Positions 7,299 to 15,351 of a DNA stretch of 64,000 nt are shown here, in pieces; positions within the stretch are counted from its first letter, which is position 1; each line of letters begins with the position of its first letter. A program made the position numbers and the translations under genes. A model generated the notes under the pieces. The model had not been told where the DNA came from and ran no database searches. It saw nothing but the letters and a program-made list of their open reading frames with translations. Location: assembly GCF_031426495.1 (NCBI RefSeq), contig NZ_JANPLK010000083.1:56941-120940 (forward strand), given 5' to 3'. The DNA comes from Gemmatimonas sp. (GTDB lineage Bacteria > Gemmatimonadota > Gemmatimonadetes > Gemmatimonadales > Gemmatimonadaceae).

Positions 7299-9383
7299 GT
7301 GACCAGCGCAGCTCTCCCCATTTCGCTCCCGGTAGAACCCGGCAAGAAGGCGGAAGTCGCCCTCGCCCTCGCGGTCGTGCTCATTCTGGCACTGATCGTG
7401 GTGCCCTTGCCACCGCTCATGCTGGACCTGTTTCTCGCCGCCAGCATTGGTTTGTCGCTGGTGGTGTTGCTGGTGTCGTTGTACACCACCGATCCGCTCG
7501 ACTTCAGCAGCTTTCCCGCGCTGCTGTTGCTACTCACGCTCTTCCGCATCGGCCTCAACGTCTCGTCCACGCGTCTCATTCTCACAGAGGCGCACGCGGG
7601 CAAGGTGATCGAAGCGTTCGGCAACTTCGTGATCGGCGGCAACTACGCCGTCGGTATCGTGATCTTCCTGCTCCTGATCGGCATCAACTTCATCGTCATC
7701 ACGAAGGGTGCCGGCCGTATCGCCGAAGTCGGCGCGCGCTTCGCACTCGACGCGATGCCCGGCAAGCAGATGGCGATCGACGCCGACCTCTCGGCCGGCC
7801 TTATCGACGAGAAAGAAGCCCGCACCCGCCGCGACGTGATCTCGCGCACCGCCGACTTCTACGGCGCGATGGACGGCGCCTCGAAGTACGTGAAGGGCGA
7901 CGCGATCCTCGGCATTCTCGTGGTCGCCGTGAATATCATCGGCGGCATCTTCATTGGCGTGATCCAGAAGGGCATGCCGCTCGAAAAGGCCGCCAGCACC
8001 TACACGCTCCTGACGGTCGGCGACGGCCTCGTGTCGCAGGTGCCGGCGCTGATCATCAGCACGGCCGCGGGTCTCATGGTCACCAGCGCCGCCGGGAACG
8101 AGCGCATGGGCACCGTGCTCAGCAAGCAGCTCGGCGCGCATCCGCGCGCCATGTGGATGGTGGCCGGTGTGCTGTCATCATTCGCGTTGATTCCCGGCCT
8201 GCCGATGTTCCCCTTCCTCGCCTTGGCCGGCGGCGCGGCGTTGCTCGCCAAGATGTCGGAGAAGGCGGTCAAGACGCGCAACGAACTCGCCCAGTTCTCC
8301 GCCGCGCCGATCGAAGAAATCGAAGCGCCGGCGCCGAACGATCCCATGCGCGACCTGCTGCAGATCGACCCCATCGAACTCGAAGTTGGCTACTCGCTCA
8401 TCCCGCTCGTGGACGAAAGCCAGGGTGGCGATCTCCTCGAACGCATCGGACTGCTGCGCAAGCAGGCGGCCCTCGAACTCGGCATTCTGGTGCCGGCCAT
8501 TCGTATTCGCGACGACATCCGTCTGCCGGCCAACGAGTACGTGATCAAGCTGCGCGGCTCCGAAGTCGCGCGCGGCGAAGTGCTCCCGCGCTTCGTCATG
8601 GCGCTCAACACCGGTGGTGTGGTCGAAGAGATCCAGGGCATGGATACCGTCGATCCGTCGTTCGGCATGCCCGCCAAGTGGGTCTCGATGGGGCAGCGTT
8701 CCGACGCCGAAGCGCGCGGCTACGTGGTCGTCGAACCGACCACGGTGGTGGCCACGCACCTGCTGGAGACGCTCAAGAACAGCGCGGCCGATCTGCTCGG
8801 TCGTCAGGAAGTGCAGGAAATGGTCGAGACGCTCAAGAAGTCGCATCCGGCGCTCGTCGAAGAGATCATCCCGAACAAGGTCTCGCTCAGCGTACTGCAT
8901 CGTGTGCTGCAGCGGCTCCTCCGCGAGCGGGTACCGATTCGCGATCTCGTCACGATCCTCGAAGCGATCGGCGACGGCGCGGATGCCACCAAGGATCCCG
9001 AAGCGCTTACCGAAGTGGTGCGCAAGTCGCTCACCAACGTCATTGCCCGCCTGTTCGCCGATCAGAGTGGTGTCGTTCGCGGTATCACCATCGGCGGTCG
9101 GCTCGAGTCGGCGCTGCTCGGTCTCTTCTCGCCGCGCTCGTCGAACGTCAACGCGCCGGTGCTCACACCGGAATCGCTGGCCGGCCTGCTGCGCGATCTT
9201 AATCAGATGGCCAGCACCTACTCGGTGGATGGCCGTCCGCTCCCGCTTATCACGCCGCCGTCGCTGCGTGTGGGCGTGCGCCGCCTGATCGAACCTGTGT
9301 TGCCCAGCCTCCCGGTGGTCTCCCTCGCCGAGCTCCCCGCGCAGATCACGCTGAGCAGTGTTGCCACCTGGGAGATGAACTGA
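7299..9383 (+). CDS. flhA: Flagellar export protein FlhA
   Basis: FlhA is the largest export-gate protein: eight membrane helices and a C-terminal cytoplasmic domain that docks chaperone-substrate pairs. The 694-residue product shows the FHIPEP-like RIGLNVSSTRLIL, the GINFIVITKGAGRIAEVGARFALDAMPGKQM region and the EIMETL-like EMVETLKKSHPALVEEI segment. The start is GTG, preceded by GAGGAA about 10 bases upstream. The stop overlaps the flhF start by one base. Confidence 0.97.
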   Translation: MTSAALPISLPVEPGKKAEVALALAVVLILALIVVPLPPLMLDLFLAASIGLSLVVLLVSLYTTDPLDFSSFPALLLLLTLFRIGLNVSSTRLILTEAHAGKVIEAFGNFVIGGNYAVGIVIFLLLIGINFIVITKGAGRIAEVGARFALDAMPGKQMAIDADLSAGLIDEKEARTRRDVISRTADFYGAMDGASKYVKGDAILGILVVAVNIIGGIFIGVIQKGMPLEKAASTYTLLTVGDGLVSQVPALIISTAAGLMVTSAAGNERMGTVLSKQLGAHPRAMWMVAGVLSSFALIPGLPMFPFLALAGGAALLAKMSEKAVKTRNELAQFSAAPIEEIEAPAPNDPMRDLLQIDPIELEVGYSLIPLVDESQGGDLLERIGLLRKQAALELGILVPAIRIRDDIRLPANEYVIKLRGSEVARGEVLPRFVMALNTGGVVEEIQGMDTVDPSFGMPAKWVSMGQRSDAEARGYVVVEPTTVVATHLLETLKNSAADLLGRQEVQEMVETLKKSHPALVEEIIPNKVSLSVLHRVLQRLLRERVPIRDLVTILEAIGDGADATKDPEALTEVVRKSLTNVIARLFADQSGVVRGITIGGRLESALLGLFSPRSSNVNAPVLTPESLAGLLRDLNQMASTYSVDGRPLPLITPPSLRVGVRRLIEPVLPSLPVVSLAELPAQITLSSVATWEMN

Positions 9384-10237
9384 TGCACTTCAACACGGCC
9401 GAACGTTTTCGTGGCGTCGACCTCTCGCGCGTGGCCGATCGGGCCCGTCGCACGCTCGGCGACGATGTGATGATTCTCCATACGCGCACCGTGCGTGACG
9501 GTGGGGTGCCGATGGTCGAAGTCATGGCCGCGCCGTCCACCGCGATCGATCGTGTGCGCGCGCGCCTCGAGCCCACGCCGTTCCCAACCAACATGCGCCA
9601 GGCCGACGGTCGTCCGTATTGCATCGCGTTGGTCGGTCCGACGGGCGCCGGCAAGACGACGACCGCGGCCAAGCTCGCTGTGCGCCGTGGTATGTTCGGC
9701 GCGGCGCGTCCGGGCCTGCTCACGATCGATACCTATCGCGTGGGTGGCATGGAGCAGCTGGCCACGTATGCCGACCTCGCCGACGTGCCGTTCGAAGTCG
9801 TGTATGACGCGCGTGAAGTGGACGCCGCCATGAAGCGTCTCTCGGGCGCCTGCGATGTGATCATCATCGACACGCCGGGCCGCAGTCCGGCATCGGCCGA
9901 GCTCACCGAGCGCTGGCGTTCGCTGCTCGACGCGCTCGATCCCGACGAAGTGCATCTCGTGATTCCGGCGTCGTTGCGCGCCGACCTCGCGGTCGACATC
10001 GGCCGCGCCTATCGCGCCACCCGCAATCACTGCGGTGCCACGCACCTCATTCTCTCCAAGGTCGACGAAGTGCCGCGTGAATCGGGCATCAGCGATCTCG
10101 CGCTGTCACTCGAAATGCCGACGCGGTGGGTCACCGACGGACAGGACGTGCCCAGCGATCTCAAGCCCGGTGTGCCGCGGTTGCTGCGCGCCTGGGGACT
10201 CTCCGCTGATGCGGAGCCGGACTGGATGCCCGCATGA
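9383..10237 (+). CDS. flhF: Flagellar SRP-type GTPase FlhF (short form)
   Basis: FlhF is an SRP-family GTPase that sets the number and polar position of flagella together with FlhG. The G domain is complete: P-loop GPTGAGKTTTAAKLAVR, the IDTYRVGGMEQL motif, and the IIDTPGRSPAS motif. The protein has 284 residues against about 360-450 in most FlhF, because the N-terminal B domain is reduced to about 60 residues and the helical N domain is nearly absent. flhG overlaps by four bases. Confidence 0.93.
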   Translation: MHFNTAERFRGVDLSRVADRARRTLGDDVMILHTRTVRDGGVPMVEVMAAPSTAIDRVRARLEPTPFPTNMRQADGRPYCIALVGPTGAGKTTTAAKLAVRRGMFGAARPGLLTIDTYRVGGMEQLATYADLADVPFEVVYDAREVDAAMKRLSGACDVIIIDTPGRSPASAELTERWRSLLDALDPDEVHLVIPASLRADLAVDIGRAYRATRNHCGATHLILSKVDEVPRESGISDLALSLEMPTRWVTDGQDVPSDLKPGVPRLLRAWGLSADAEPDWMPA

Positions 10238-11118
10238 GCGGCTATCAACTCATGTCGCCGCCGCGTGGAACCGCGAGTGTGTCGCAGGTCGACGCACTGC
10301 TGGGCCGCGGCCCGCGCCACAGCACGCAGCAGGGTGGTGCGCCGAGTGGTGCGACGACGCTGCTGGTGGCCAGTGGCCGCGGTGGCAGTGGCACGTCGCT
10401 GGTATCGGCCTTGCTGGCCGTTGCAGCAGCCGGTGATGGTCGGCGCGTGTTATTGATCGACGCCGATGATTTTGTCGGACCGCTCGCGCTCACGTTGGGC
10501 GTGCAGGCCCGCGCGTCCTGGCAGGATCTGCGCGGCGGCCGCGTGTCGCCGACCGACGTGGCGACGCCGGTCAGCACCACGCTGACCCTCGTGGCCGGCG
10601 GCGCGGCGCGCCTCGCCGCCGACGGTCTCGCGCTGTCCGCCGCCGAACGTCGCGCCTGCATGCGCCGGCTCGGCGTTCTGGCTGATGGAATGGACCTCGT
10701 CGTCATCGACTGTGGGGCGCGCATCGACACCGTGCTGGCGGCGATCACGCCGCACGCCGACGAACGCCTCATCGCCGTTTCCGCCGGCAGTGATCCGGTA
10801 GGCCTTGCCTCGACCTACGCGCTCTGCAAAGCGGTGCACTCCCGTCACGGTGCCCTTCCGATGGACGTACTCGTCAATCGACATGAAGGGAGCGAAGCCG
10901 CTCGTTGCTTCGACGCCATCGACGCCGGTGCCCGTCAGTTTCTCGGAGTTTCACTGCGCCTTGCCGGCGCTGTTCCAGCTGATCCGACGCTCGATGCCGC
11001 GCTACGCGCGGGAATGCCTTTCCCGCATGCGGCCGCCGGTTCTCCGGCTGCGATTGCTGCTCACGAAGTCGTGATGCGCGCGCTGGCGACTGCTTCACTC
11101 TCCCGTTCTGGTACTTGA
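10234..11118 (+). CDS. flhG: FlhG-like MinD-family protein with altered P-loop
   Basis: Its position directly after flhF and a MinD/ParA fold mark this as FlhG (YlxH/FleN), the ATPase partner of FlhF. Visible features are a GRGGSGTSLVSALLAVAA loop after VASG, VLLIDADDFVGPLALTLGV, and VVIDCGARIDTV. The deviant Walker A motif normally reads KGGxGK[T/S]. Here both lysines are replaced (Arg for the first, Thr for the second), so ATP hydrolysis as in MinD is doubtful. It overlaps flhF by four bases. Confidence 0.88.
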   Translation: MSGYQLMSPPRGTASVSQVDALLGRGPRHSTQQGGAPSGATTLLVASGRGGSGTSLVSALLAVAAAGDGRRVLLIDADDFVGPLALTLGVQARASWQDLRGGRVSPTDVATPVSTTLTLVAGGAARLAADGLALSAAERRACMRRLGVLADGMDLVVIDCGARIDTVLAAITPHADERLIAVSAGSDPVGLASTYALCKAVHSRHGALPMDVLVNRHEGSEAARCFDAIDAGARQFLGVSLRLAGAVPADPTLDAALRAGMPFPHAAAGSPAAIAAHEVVMRALATASLSRSGT

Positions 11119-11153
11119 CCGTGACTCTCGTTTCTACGCAAGGCTCTGCCACC

Positions 11154-11909
11154 ATGCACACCAAGCTTTGGCAGTCATACCAGGCCGGCAACCAGACGGC
11201 GCGCGATCGACTTCTCGAGGAGCATCTCGGTCTCGTTCATCATGTGGCCCGTCAAGTGTCGCGCACGCTCGCCGTCCGCGCCGATTTCGATGAGCTGGTC
11301 AGCGCCGGGACGATCGGCCTGATGACGGCGCTCGAAGGCTTCGACTTCTCGCGCGGTCTCGCCTTCAGCACCTTCGCCGCCCCCCGCATTCGCGGTGCGA
11401 TTCTGGACGAACTCCGCAAGCAGGATCATGTGCCGCGCTCGATCCGTCGCAAGACGCGTGAAATCTCAGCTGGCCGCGAGTCGTTTCAGCGCACGCATGG
11501 CCGTGCCCCCGACGACAAGGAACTGGCGCAGCATTTGAACGTGGACATGGACACGCTCTGGCGCTGGCAGGCCGACGTGGAAGGCGCGCATCACATCCCG
11601 CTCGACCGTACGCCGGGCGAGCGCGAGAACACGGCACCGGTGCCGGCCGAAACGCTCAGCAGCGGCGGCGACAGCGATGTCGAGGACAGCCTCACGCACG
11701 AACAGGAAGTGTCTCACCTCAAGGATGCGATCATGCATCTCAAGGAGCAGGAGCGCGTGGTGTTGTCGCTGTACTACTTCGAAGAGCTCAAGCTGCACGA
11801 GATCGCGAAGGTGCTCGAATTGACCGAGTCGCGCGTGTCGCAGATTCGCTCGAAGGCGCTCAGCAAGCTGCGCGTCGAGCTCACCCCGCTCCGTGAGAAC
11901 GTGGCATGA
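11154..11909 (+). CDS. fliA: Flagellar sigma factor sigma-28 (FliA)
   Basis: FliA directs RNA polymerase to late flagellar and chemotaxis promoters. Region 2 is seen as LVHHVARQVSRTLAVRADFDELV and FDFSRGLAFSTFAAPRIRGAILDELR. Region 3 follows as IRRKTREI, and region 4 ends ESRVSQIRSKALSKLR. The frame opens at TTG 11115 with another start at GTG 11121, but similarity to FliA begins at MHTKLWQSY, so ATG 11154 (251 residues) is chosen. The stop overlaps the next gene's ATG. Confidence 0.93.
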   Translation: MHTKLWQSYQAGNQTARDRLLEEHLGLVHHVARQVSRTLAVRADFDELVSAGTIGLMTALEGFDFSRGLAFSTFAAPRIRGAILDELRKQDHVPRSIRRKTREISAGRESFQRTHGRAPDDKELAQHLNVDMDTLWRWQADVEGAHHIPLDRTPGERENTAPVPAETLSSGGDSDVEDSLTHEQEVSHLKDAIMHLKEQERVVLSLYYFEELKLHEIAKVLELTESRVSQIRSKALSKLRVELTPLRENVA

Positions 11910-12322
11910 GCGCGTTTAGCGGCAGCGCGCTCCGTGAGTCGATGCAGATGGTCGGCATCGGGCTCGGCGTCACGGTGATCGGCCTGATCGTTGGTGCCGT
12001 CGTCGTGTCGCCCGCCGTTTCTCACGAACAGCGTCTGCTCGGCATCGGCTCCCTCTTCGGTATCGCCGCCGTGGTCCTCGCCGCCCGGCTTGTGATCCGC
12101 GGCCTCCGCGCCCGCCCTACCAAGACCACCCGGCAGGCCCGCCACACCCCGGCCCCGACGATCACGCTGCGCGGCGGCAAGTCGTCGCGCACCCCGCGTG
12201 CCGTCGCCGCCCTCGCCGCCGCCGGCGCTGACCCCACCGAGATCGCCTGGAAAACCGGCCTTCCCGTGGATGCCGTGTCCATGCTGCTCGAGATCTCCGG
12301 CTCGCGCATGTCGGCGGTCTGA
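11906..12322 (+). CDS. Small membrane protein after fliA, SwrB/DUF6115-like position
   Basis: This is a 138-residue protein with two hydrophobic helices (about residues 15-35 and 47-65), a basic linker, and a C-terminal helix-turn-helix-like stretch (AAAGADPTEIAWKTGLPVDAVSMLLEIS). It is coupled to fliA by an ATGA overlap. In Bacillus, sigD is likewise followed by swrB, which encodes a membrane protein with a similar 'IA-x-KTG...VELLL' tail. Equivalence is inferred from position and the tail, not from overall similarity. A role in basal body or export activation is only a suggestion. Confidence 0.6.
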   Translation: MSAFSGSALRESMQMVGIGLGVTVIGLIVGAVVVSPAVSHEQRLLGIGSLFGIAAVVLAARLVIRGLRARPTKTTRQARHTPAPTITLRGGKSSRTPRAVAALAAAGADPTEIAWKTGLPVDAVSMLLEISGSRMSAV

Positions 12323-12342
12323 GCGACTGCCGCTGAACCAAC

Positions 12343-12471
12343 AAAAGCAACAGCTACAGCGGGAACACGGAATGGACGGATGACACGAATGACACAGATA
12401 AGCACAAGCGATTTTTTCTTATCTGTGTAATCGGTGAAATCCGTTCCCTCCGTGTTCCCGCTGTTGCTTTT
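12343..12471. repeat. Long imperfect inverted repeat, 54- and 60-base arms
   Basis: Left arm 12343-12402 starts AAAAGCAACAGC and ends ACACAGATAAG. Right arm 12418-12471 is its reverse complement with a 6-base indel (a duplicated CAGCTA-type step) and scattered mismatches. The loop is 15 bases and includes a T-run. It lies 20 bases after the last gene of the fliA unit, so it may terminate that transcript. The sequence family differs from the other hairpins in the window. Confidence 0.75.
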
Positions 12472-12547
12472 CGCTTTTCCGGCGCCGTCTCACCACCGCC
12501 CCCCTACGGCAACAACCGCCGAGGGCTCCGAACCACCCGGGCACGAG

Positions 12548-12562
12548 CGGCAGCTATTGCCG
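12548..12562. promoter_or_regulatory. Upstream palindrome CGGCA-N5-TGCCG (flgF unit)
   Basis: CGGCA-GCTAT-TGCCG, with an extra G/C pair outside. It is the third copy of the palindrome found before fliL and fliQ, centred about 120 bases upstream of the -12 GC of the flgF promoter. It is the likely binding site of the flagellar sigma-54 activator. Confidence 0.62.
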
Positions 12563-12646
12563 CCCTCCGGTCTCCCCGGTGACCGAGAACGGCACCTCGC
12601 GAAAGCATTCAAGCCCAAGTATCACAACAACTTAACAGAATTACCC

Positions 12647-12681
12647 CGGTCGGGCAATTCGTGGCCCGACCGTTGCTTTTT
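12647..12681 (+). terminator. Hairpin plus T-run overlapping the flgF promoter
   Basis: A perfect 9-base stem (CGGTCGGGC/GCCCGACCG) with an 8-base loop is followed by TTGCTTTTT, the form of an intrinsic terminator. It ends fewer than 40 bases before flgF. This makes sense only if flgF transcription begins at or after it, which the overlapping sigma-54 element allows. Reading as both terminator and promoter is inferred. Confidence 0.6.
12662..12677 (+). promoter_or_regulatory. Sigma-54 type promoter of flgF
   Basis: TGGCCCG-ACCG-TTGCT: one departure from TGGCACG-N4-TTGCT, with GG and GC 10 bases apart and a following TTTT. The predicted transcript start near 12688 is about 32 bases before ATG 12720. 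Confidence 0.65.
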
Positions 12682-12719
12682 ACCCTGGTGAGTTCGTGTA
12701 CCCTTTCCAAACCACGACC

Positions 12720-13424
12720 ATGCCCGGACCCGTTCGAACCAATGGAATGAGCAGTGCCGCCGCCGCCATGCAGATGCTGGAGCGGAAGCAGCAGGTGCTC
12801 GCCAACAACCTCGCCAACGCCTCCACCCGCGGATTCAAAGCGGAGACGGCGTTCGCCCGGCTGATGGACAACCAGCTCGCCAAGACCGACACCGCTCTCG
12901 ATCTCACAGCGGGATCGCTGACCGAGACGCACAACAGTCTCGATCTCGCCGTCGAAGGGGACGGGTTCTTCGTCACCAACACCCCCAACGGCGAGCGCTT
13001 CGTCCGCAACGGCAGCTTCCGGCTCGATTCGGACCGCCAGCTCGTGGATGAACGCGGCAATGCGGTGCTCGGTGAAGAGGGGCCCATCGTACTGCCCACC
13101 GGCACCGTCGAGATCGGAGCGGACGGCACCGTCAAAGTGAATGGACGGGTACTGCAGCGACTGCGGCTCGAGCGCGTGGCCGATGGCGCGCAGCTCCTGC
13201 ACGAAGGTGGCACCCAGTTCGTACCCGATGCCTCGCGCCAGACGATCCCGCCGGCCGAACGCACCGTGAAACAGGGATTCCTCGAGGAATCCAACGTCAA
13301 CACGATGTCGGCGATGACCGACATGCTCGCCGTGCTGCACCGCTACGGTGCCGCTCAGAAGGCGCTTTCGACCATCGATGCCGCGCGCGGGACGTCCGTG
13401 AACGACCTCGCCAAGCCCGTTTAA
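12720..13424 (+). CDS. flgF: Flagellar basal-body rod protein FlgF
   Basis: FlgF is a proximal rod subunit. The 234-residue product has the N-terminal rod motif QQVLANNLANASTRGFKAE, the central GDGFFVTNTPNGERFVRNGSF block and the closing SNVNTMSAMTDMLAVLHRY helix shared by rod and hook proteins. A GTG at 12696 in the same frame would give only an 8-base leader from the predicted promoter, so ATG 12720 (MPGPVRTNG) is preferred. It opens the flgFGAHIJNK-csrA unit. Confidence 0.93.
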   Translation: MPGPVRTNGMSSAAAAMQMLERKQQVLANNLANASTRGFKAETAFARLMDNQLAKTDTALDLTAGSLTETHNSLDLAVEGDGFFVTNTPNGERFVRNGSFRLDSDRQLVDERGNAVLGEEGPIVLPTGTVEIGADGTVKVNGRVLQRLRLERVADGAQLLHEGGTQFVPDASRQTIPPAERTVKQGFLEESNVNTMSAMTDMLAVLHRYGAAQKALSTIDAARGTSVNDLAKPV

Positions 13425-13436
13425 GGAGAATAGGAC

Positions 13437-14225
13437 ATGGATCCGGCACTTCGCGCCGCCGCTACCGGCATGATGGCGCAGCAGACTCGCACTGAAGTCA
13501 TCGCCAATAACCTCGCCAACGTGAACACGCCCGGCTTCAAGCGGAGCCGGGCACACTTCGAGGACCTGCTGTACCAGACCGTGCAGGATCAGGCCATCCT
13601 CGGCGAGACCGCGACCAACACCACCGCCGCCATTCAGGTCGGACGTGGTACGCGACTCTCCGGCGTGCAGCGCATGCACGAACAGGGACCGCTCGAACAG
13701 ACCAACCGCAATCTCGACGTCGCGATCGAAGGCGAAGGCTTCTTCCAGGTACAGCTGCCGAACGGCGAAACCGCCTACACGCGCGACGGCAGCTTCCAGA
13801 TCTCCGATCAGGGACAGCTCGTCACGAGTGCCGGCTACGGATTACAGCCGCCGATTCAGATCCCGATCGACTCGGCCGAGCTCACGATCTCCAACACCGG
13901 CATCGTCTCCGTGCGTCGCGGCAACGACATCGAACCGACCGAACTCGGTCGCATCGAGATCGCGCGCTTTGCGAATCCCTCGGGACTCATGTCGCTCGGT
14001 CAGAACTTGCTCGCGCCCACCGCCGCCTCGGGACAGCCCGTGGTCGGCTTCCCGAACGACGAAGGCATGGGACGCCTGCAGCAGGGCAGTCTGGAAGGCA
14101 GCAACGTCGAAATCGTGACCGAAATGGTCGAGATGATCGCCGCCATGCGCGCCTATGAGATCAACTCGAAGGCCATCAAGACGGCCGACGAGATGGGTCA
14201 GATCGCCAACAACATCACCCGATAG
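13437..14225 (+). CDS. flgG: Flagellar distal rod protein FlgG
   Basis: FlgG builds the distal rod that passes through the periplasm and both bushing rings. The 262-residue length is standard. Motifs include the start MDPALRAAATGMMAQQ, EVIANNLANVNTPGFKRSR, GEGFFQVQLPNGETAYTRDGSF and the end EIVTEMVEMIAAMRAYEINSK. A strong AAGGAG site lies 10 bases before the ATG. Confidence 0.97.
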   Translation: MDPALRAAATGMMAQQTRTEVIANNLANVNTPGFKRSRAHFEDLLYQTVQDQAILGETATNTTAAIQVGRGTRLSGVQRMHEQGPLEQTNRNLDVAIEGEGFFQVQLPNGETAYTRDGSFQISDQGQLVTSAGYGLQPPIQIPIDSAELTISNTGIVSVRRGNDIEPTELGRIEIARFANPSGLMSLGQNLLAPTAASGQPVVGFPNDEGMGRLQQGSLEGSNVEIVTEMVEMIAAMRAYEINSKAIKTADEMGQIANNITR

Positions 14226-14233
14226 TCCGCCTC

Positions 14234-14695
14234 ATGAAACTCGTGTTCATGCGACTCCTGGTCTCGATGTTCATGCTCGCCGGCGCGGTCTCCGTGCTCG
14301 GCGCGCAGGAACGCACGATCACGGTCTCGGTGGCGGCGCGTGCTCTCGCTCGCGGCGACACGCTGCAGGCCGGCGACATCGCGACCATGGACACGACGAT
14401 CGTGTGGCGCTGGAACTCCGTTGCCCCGGATACCACGCGCGCGCTGCCCGGCTGGGTCACGCGCCGCAACATCGCCTTGGGCGAAGTGTTGCGCGCACCG
14501 GCCGTGATGCCGCCGCCCGTGATCACCAGCGGTACACGCGTCACGGCGATCTGGCAGGATGGCCCGCTGCGCGTGGTCGTCACCGGCATCGCGACCAACA
14601 CCGCCGCCATCGGAGCACCGGTCGGCGTTCGCATCGATCCCACACGCAGGCTCGACGGCATTGCTGCCGGGCCCAATACCGTTCGCCTCCGTTGA
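14234..14695 (+). CDS. flgA: Flagella P-ring assembly chaperone FlgA
   Basis: FlgA is a periplasmic chaperone for FlgI. The 153-residue product has a signal peptide (end VLGAQ at about residue 25), then a SAF-type domain. This includes ALARGDTLQAGDIATMDT, WVTRRNIALGEVLR and a closing VTAIWQDGPLRVVVTGIA stretch. It is shorter than FlgA of enterics (about 220), missing most of the N-terminal domain, as is common outside Proteobacteria. It sits between flgG and flgH. Confidence 0.88.
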   Translation: MKLVFMRLLVSMFMLAGAVSVLGAQERTITVSVAARALARGDTLQAGDIATMDTTIVWRWNSVAPDTTRALPGWVTRRNIALGEVLRAPAVMPPPVITSGTRVTAIWQDGPLRVVVTGIATNTAAIGAPVGVRIDPTRRLDGIAAGPNTVRLR

Positions 14696-14721
14696 AGACC
14701 CATCAGGTGAGGACCGTCTCT

Positions 14722-15351
14722 ATGCATCCCACGCGTTTGCTCGTCACCACGAGCGTCGCTGTTGCTCTCGCCCTCTCGGCACATCAGCTGTTTGCGCAAG
14801 CCGCGCCGGTCACCGCGAGCGCCACCACCGTGCCACCCGTCGCGCCGATCAAGCCGCGTGAATCGTGGACCGCCGATCGTCGCAACTTCGCCGTCGGCGA
14901 CATCATCACGATTCTCATCGACGACTACACGATCTCGACGGCGGTGAAGGAGAATTCCGCCTCCGACAACCGCACGCGCGGCTTGTCGGTGAACGCCAAG
15001 CTGCCCACCAGCTCCAAGCAGGTCGGCATCGATTCGCGCAACAGCGCCGATCAACAGCAGCGTGGCTCGGCGCGCCGTGAGAATCGCTTCCAGAACGAAA
15101 TGAGCGTGCGCATCGTCGCGGTGGGGCCGAATGGTCTGCTGCAACTCAAAGGCACGAAGAAGATCGACATCGACAAGGCGCTGCAGGACATCGTCTTCAC
15201 GGGCTGGGTGCGCGCGCAGGACGTGTCCACATCCAACGTGATCGAATCGAGCCGCGTGGCTGATGCGCAGCTGGGATACGCCTCGCCGGGACCGCTCGGC
15301 AAGCCGAAGCAAGGCATCATCACGAAGGTGCTCGGAGCGCTCTGGCCATGA
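14722..15351 (+). CDS. flgH: Flagellar L-ring protein FlgH without a lipobox
   Basis: FlgH forms the outer-membrane L-ring. The 209-residue product contains FAVGDIITILIDDYTISTAVKENSAS, a NRFQNEMSVRIVAVGPNGLLQLKGTKKI stretch and VRAQDVSTSNVIESSRVADAQL, all diagnostic. FlgH is usually a lipoprotein, but the signal peptide here ends AHQLFAQAAP with no cysteine nearby. A longer upstream frame exists only as an antisense-type shadow of flgG and flgA. ATG 14722 follows GGTGAGGA by about 10 bases. Confidence 0.93.
   Translation: MHPTRLLVTTSVAVALALSAHQLFAQAAPVTASATTVPPVAPIKPRESWTADRRNFAVGDIITILIDDYTISTAVKENSASDNRTRGLSVNAKLPTSSKQVGIDSRNSADQQQRGSARRENRFQNEMSVRIVAVGPNGLLQLKGTKKIDIDKALQDIVFTGWVRAQDVSTSNVIESSRVADAQLGYASPGPLGKPKQGIITKVLGALWP

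Noticed and set aside
7244..9202. 652-codon plus-strand frame overlapping flhA
   Set aside because: An Arg/His-rich frameshift shadow of flhA, which is unmistakable in its own frame.
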